Positions 6,501 to 7,899 of a DNA stretch of 7,899 nucleotides are shown here, piece after piece. A program made the position numbers and the translations under genes. Under the pieces are notes generated by a model. That model made no database searches. It saw only the letters and a list, made by a program, of their open reading frames with translations, and had not been told where the DNA came from. Every line of letters starts with the position of its first letter. The first letter of the stretch is position 1. The DNA comes from Nocardia sp. (GTDB taxonomy: Bacteria; Actinomycetota; Actinomycetes; Mycobacteriales; Mycobacteriaceae), in assembly GCA_013361595.1 (NCBI GenBank), contig JABFXT010000527.1, positions 1 to 7,899 of the forward strand, in the 5' to 3' direction.

Positions 6501-7571
6501 GTGACAGAGGGATTCGCACCCGTTGCCCCGCCGGATGCAGACGCCCGCGCGGCCGCCGAACAGCGGCAGGCGTCGCTCACCAAACCGCCGGGTTCGCTGG
6601 GGCGGCTCGAAGAACTGGGCAACTGGGTGGCCGCCTGCCAGGGGGTATGCCCGCCGAAACAGTTCGAACAGGCGCGGGTGGTGGTGTTCGCCGGCGACCA
6701 CGGGGTGGCACGGCACGGCGTATCGGCGTTTCCCAGCGAGGTCACACCGCAGATGGTCGCCAATTTCCGGGCGGGCGGCGCCGCGGTGAACGCCCTGGCC
6801 GGTATCGCCGGGGCCACCGTCCGGGTGGTGGATATCGCGGTGGACGCCGATACCGATCCATCCGTGAGCACCCATAAGGTGCGCCGATCCAGCGGGGCGA
6901 TCGACCGCGAGGACGCATTGACGGCCGAGCAGGTCGCCGCCGCGCTGGCCGCCGGCGCGGCGATCGCCGACGAGGAGATCGACAGCGGGGCCGATCTGCT
7001 GGTGGCCGGGGATATGGGGATCGGTAACACCACGCCCGCCACCGCCCTGGTCGCGACCCTCACCGGGATCGAACCGGTCCGGGCGGTCGGCCGCGGCACC
7101 GGCGTCGACGACCACGGCTGGATGCGCAAGGTGGCCGCCGTCCGGGACGCCATGTGGCGGGCCCGCCCGGTCGCCCGCGACGGTGTCGAACTGCTGCGCG
7201 TCGCCGGTGGTGCCGATATCGCCGCCATGACCGGCTTCCTGGCCCGCGCCGCCGCCCGGCGCACCCCGGTACTGCTCGACGGACTGATCGTCACCGCGGC
7301 CGCGCTGGTCGCCGAGGATCTGGCGGCGGGCGCGGTGAACTGGTGGGTAGCCGCGCACCGCTCCACCGAACCCGCGCATACCGCGGCCCTGACCAAACTG
7401 AAGCTCACCCCGGTACTCGAACTGGATATGCGGCTCGGCGAGGGGTCGGGCGCGCTCACCGCGCTGCCCGTCCTGCGCGCCGCGGTCGCGGTGCTCGCGG
7501 AGATGGCGACCTTCGCCGACGCGGGTGTCAGCACGGCCGGCGAAACCGCCGCTGTCGACCTCCACAAGTGA
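6501..7571 (+). CDS. cobT: Nicotinate-nucleotide--dimethylbenzimidazole phosphoribosyltransferase
   Basis: CobT transfers the ribose phosphate of nicotinate mononucleotide to dimethylbenzimidazole, giving alpha-ribazole 5'-phosphate, the lower-ligand half of cobalamin. The 356 residues carry the family landmarks [11 protein letters not shown] at 27-37, AGDHGV at 64-69, [11 protein letters not shown] from 170 and MRLGEGSGA, whose Glu314 corresponds to the catalytic Glu317 of Salmonella CobT. Length matches the family (about 350-360), and FAPVAPPDA near the N-terminus follows M. tuberculosis CobT (Rv2207, recalled). The GTG at 6501 has GGAAGG 8 bases upstream. cobS follows 25 bases later on the same strand, so the pair is an operon. 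No defect is visible. Confidence 0.96.
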   Translation: MTEGFAPVAPPDADARAAAEQRQASLTKPPGSLGRLEELGNWVAACQGVCPPKQFEQARVVVFAGDHGVARHGVSAFPSEVTPQMVANFRAGGAAVNALAGIAGATVRVVDIAVDADTDPSVSTHKVRRSSGAIDREDALTAEQVAAALAAGAAIADEEIDSGADLLVAGDMGIGNTTPATALVATLTGIEPVRAVGRGTGVDDHGWMRKVAAVRDAMWRARPVARDGVELLRVAGGADIAAMTGFLARAAARRTPVLLDGLIVTAAALVAEDLAAGAVNWWVAAHRSTEPAHTAALTKLKLTPVLELDMRLGEGSGALTALPVLRAAVAVLAEMATFADAGVSTAGETAAVDLHK

Positions 7572-7596
7572 GCGGCCCGATGCGGCGGCGGCGCTG

Positions 7597-7899
7597 ATGT
7601 CCGCGCTTCGTCTCACCTTCTCCTGGCTCACAGTGCTGCCGGTGCGCGGCCCGAGCGAGGTGGACCGCCGCGCGGCCGGGCGTGCCGTCGCGCTGGCCCC
7701 GGTGGCCGGGGCGGTCCTGGGTCTCGCTGCCGCGGCGGTGCTCTGGGTCCTGCATCCCGCGGGGATCGCGGCCGGGTTCGTCACGGTCGCGGTACTGGCA
7801 CTGCTGACCCGGGGTATGCACCTGGACGGTCTGGCCGATACCTTCGACGGGCTCGGGGTCTACGGTTCGCCCGAACGTGCGCGGGCGGTGATGAAAACC
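7597..7899 (+). CDS. cobS: Adenosylcobinamide-GDP ribazoletransferase, N-terminal part (runs off right edge)
   Basis: CobS is the integral-membrane cobalamin (5'-phosphate) synthase that joins adenosylcobinamide-GDP to alpha-ribazole phosphate. The first 101 codons are present, against about 250 for the family. MSALRLTFSWLTVLPVRGPS is a typical start. Hydrophobic helices lie at about 30-52 and 56-71, followed by RGMHLDGLADTFDGLGVYGS (72-91), the conserved acidic motif with Asp77, Asp81 and Asp84. The ATG at 7597 starts 25 bases after the cobT stop. It lacks a clear Shine-Dalgarno sequence, so coupling to cobT translation is likely. An in-frame region upstream offers no better start. Confidence 0.92.
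   Translation, partial: MSALRLTFSWLTVLPVRGPSEVDRRAAGRAVALAPVAGAVLGLAAAAVLWVLHPAGIAAGFVTVAVLALLTRGMHLDGLADTFDGLGVYGSPERARAVMKT

Noticed and set aside
6264..7784. Long minus-strand open frames opposite cobT
   Set aside because: They are antisense shadows of a gene with complete CobT motifs; the translations are Ala/Ser/Arg/Gly-rich and unrecognisable.

Overview
The window is high-GC actinobacterial chromosome, almost certainly Nocardia or a close mycolic-acid relative. Every recognisable protein resembles a mycobacterial counterpart (recalled from memory, no search run), and the gene order follows the M. tuberculosis ctaC-asnB-adoK-(Rv2204c)-(Rv2206)-cobT-cobS neighbourhood. It looks like ordinary housekeeping chromosome, not a mobile or accessory island: no insertion sequence, phage gene, CRISPR array, tRNA or rRNA was found.

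Layout. (1) 1-246, minus strand: the 5' end of ctaC, the lipoprotein copper subunit of the aa3 cytochrome oxidase, running off the left edge. (2) 247-586: a divergent control region with no gene, containing a nearly perfect 13-base dyad. (3) 587-2530, plus: asnB/ltsA, a glutamine-dependent amidotransferase with an N-terminal Cys nucleophile. (4) 2555-2590: a perfect 16-bp stem that can terminate convergent transcription from both sides. (5) 2614-3588, minus: adoK, a PfkB-family adenosine kinase. (6) 3772-4128, minus: an A-type Fe-S carrier (Rv2204c/ErpA-like). (7) 4371-5051, plus: a DUF3043 two-helix membrane protein, apparently read from a leaderless mRNA. (8) 5059-5601 cobU, 5669-6310 a mycothiol-dependent maleylpyruvate-isomerase-family protein, 6501-7571 cobT, 7597 to the right edge cobS: a same-strand cluster for the nucleotide-loop steps of cobalamin assembly.

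How the parts fit. CobU activates adenosylcobinamide (phosphate then GMP), CobT makes alpha-ribazole phosphate from dimethylbenzimidazole and nicotinate mononucleotide, and CobS joins the two halves, so three consecutive activities of late B12 assembly sit together. DUF3043 lies only 7 bases ahead of cobU and may share its transcript. The maleylpyruvate-isomerase-family gene has no known B12 role and is the odd member. The asnB, adoK and Fe-S carrier genes are housekeeping neighbours with their own signals.

The points most worth following are small ones: the leaderless start of the DUF3043 gene, the structured and internally repeated 190-base leader ahead of cobT, the Ala at the aligned guanylylation-site position in CobU, the peptidoglycan-amidating interpretation of AsnB, the internal repeat in the CtaC leader peptide, and the mycobacterial genes (Rv2203, Rv2205c) missing from the two gaps. 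I see no convincing previously undescribed system.
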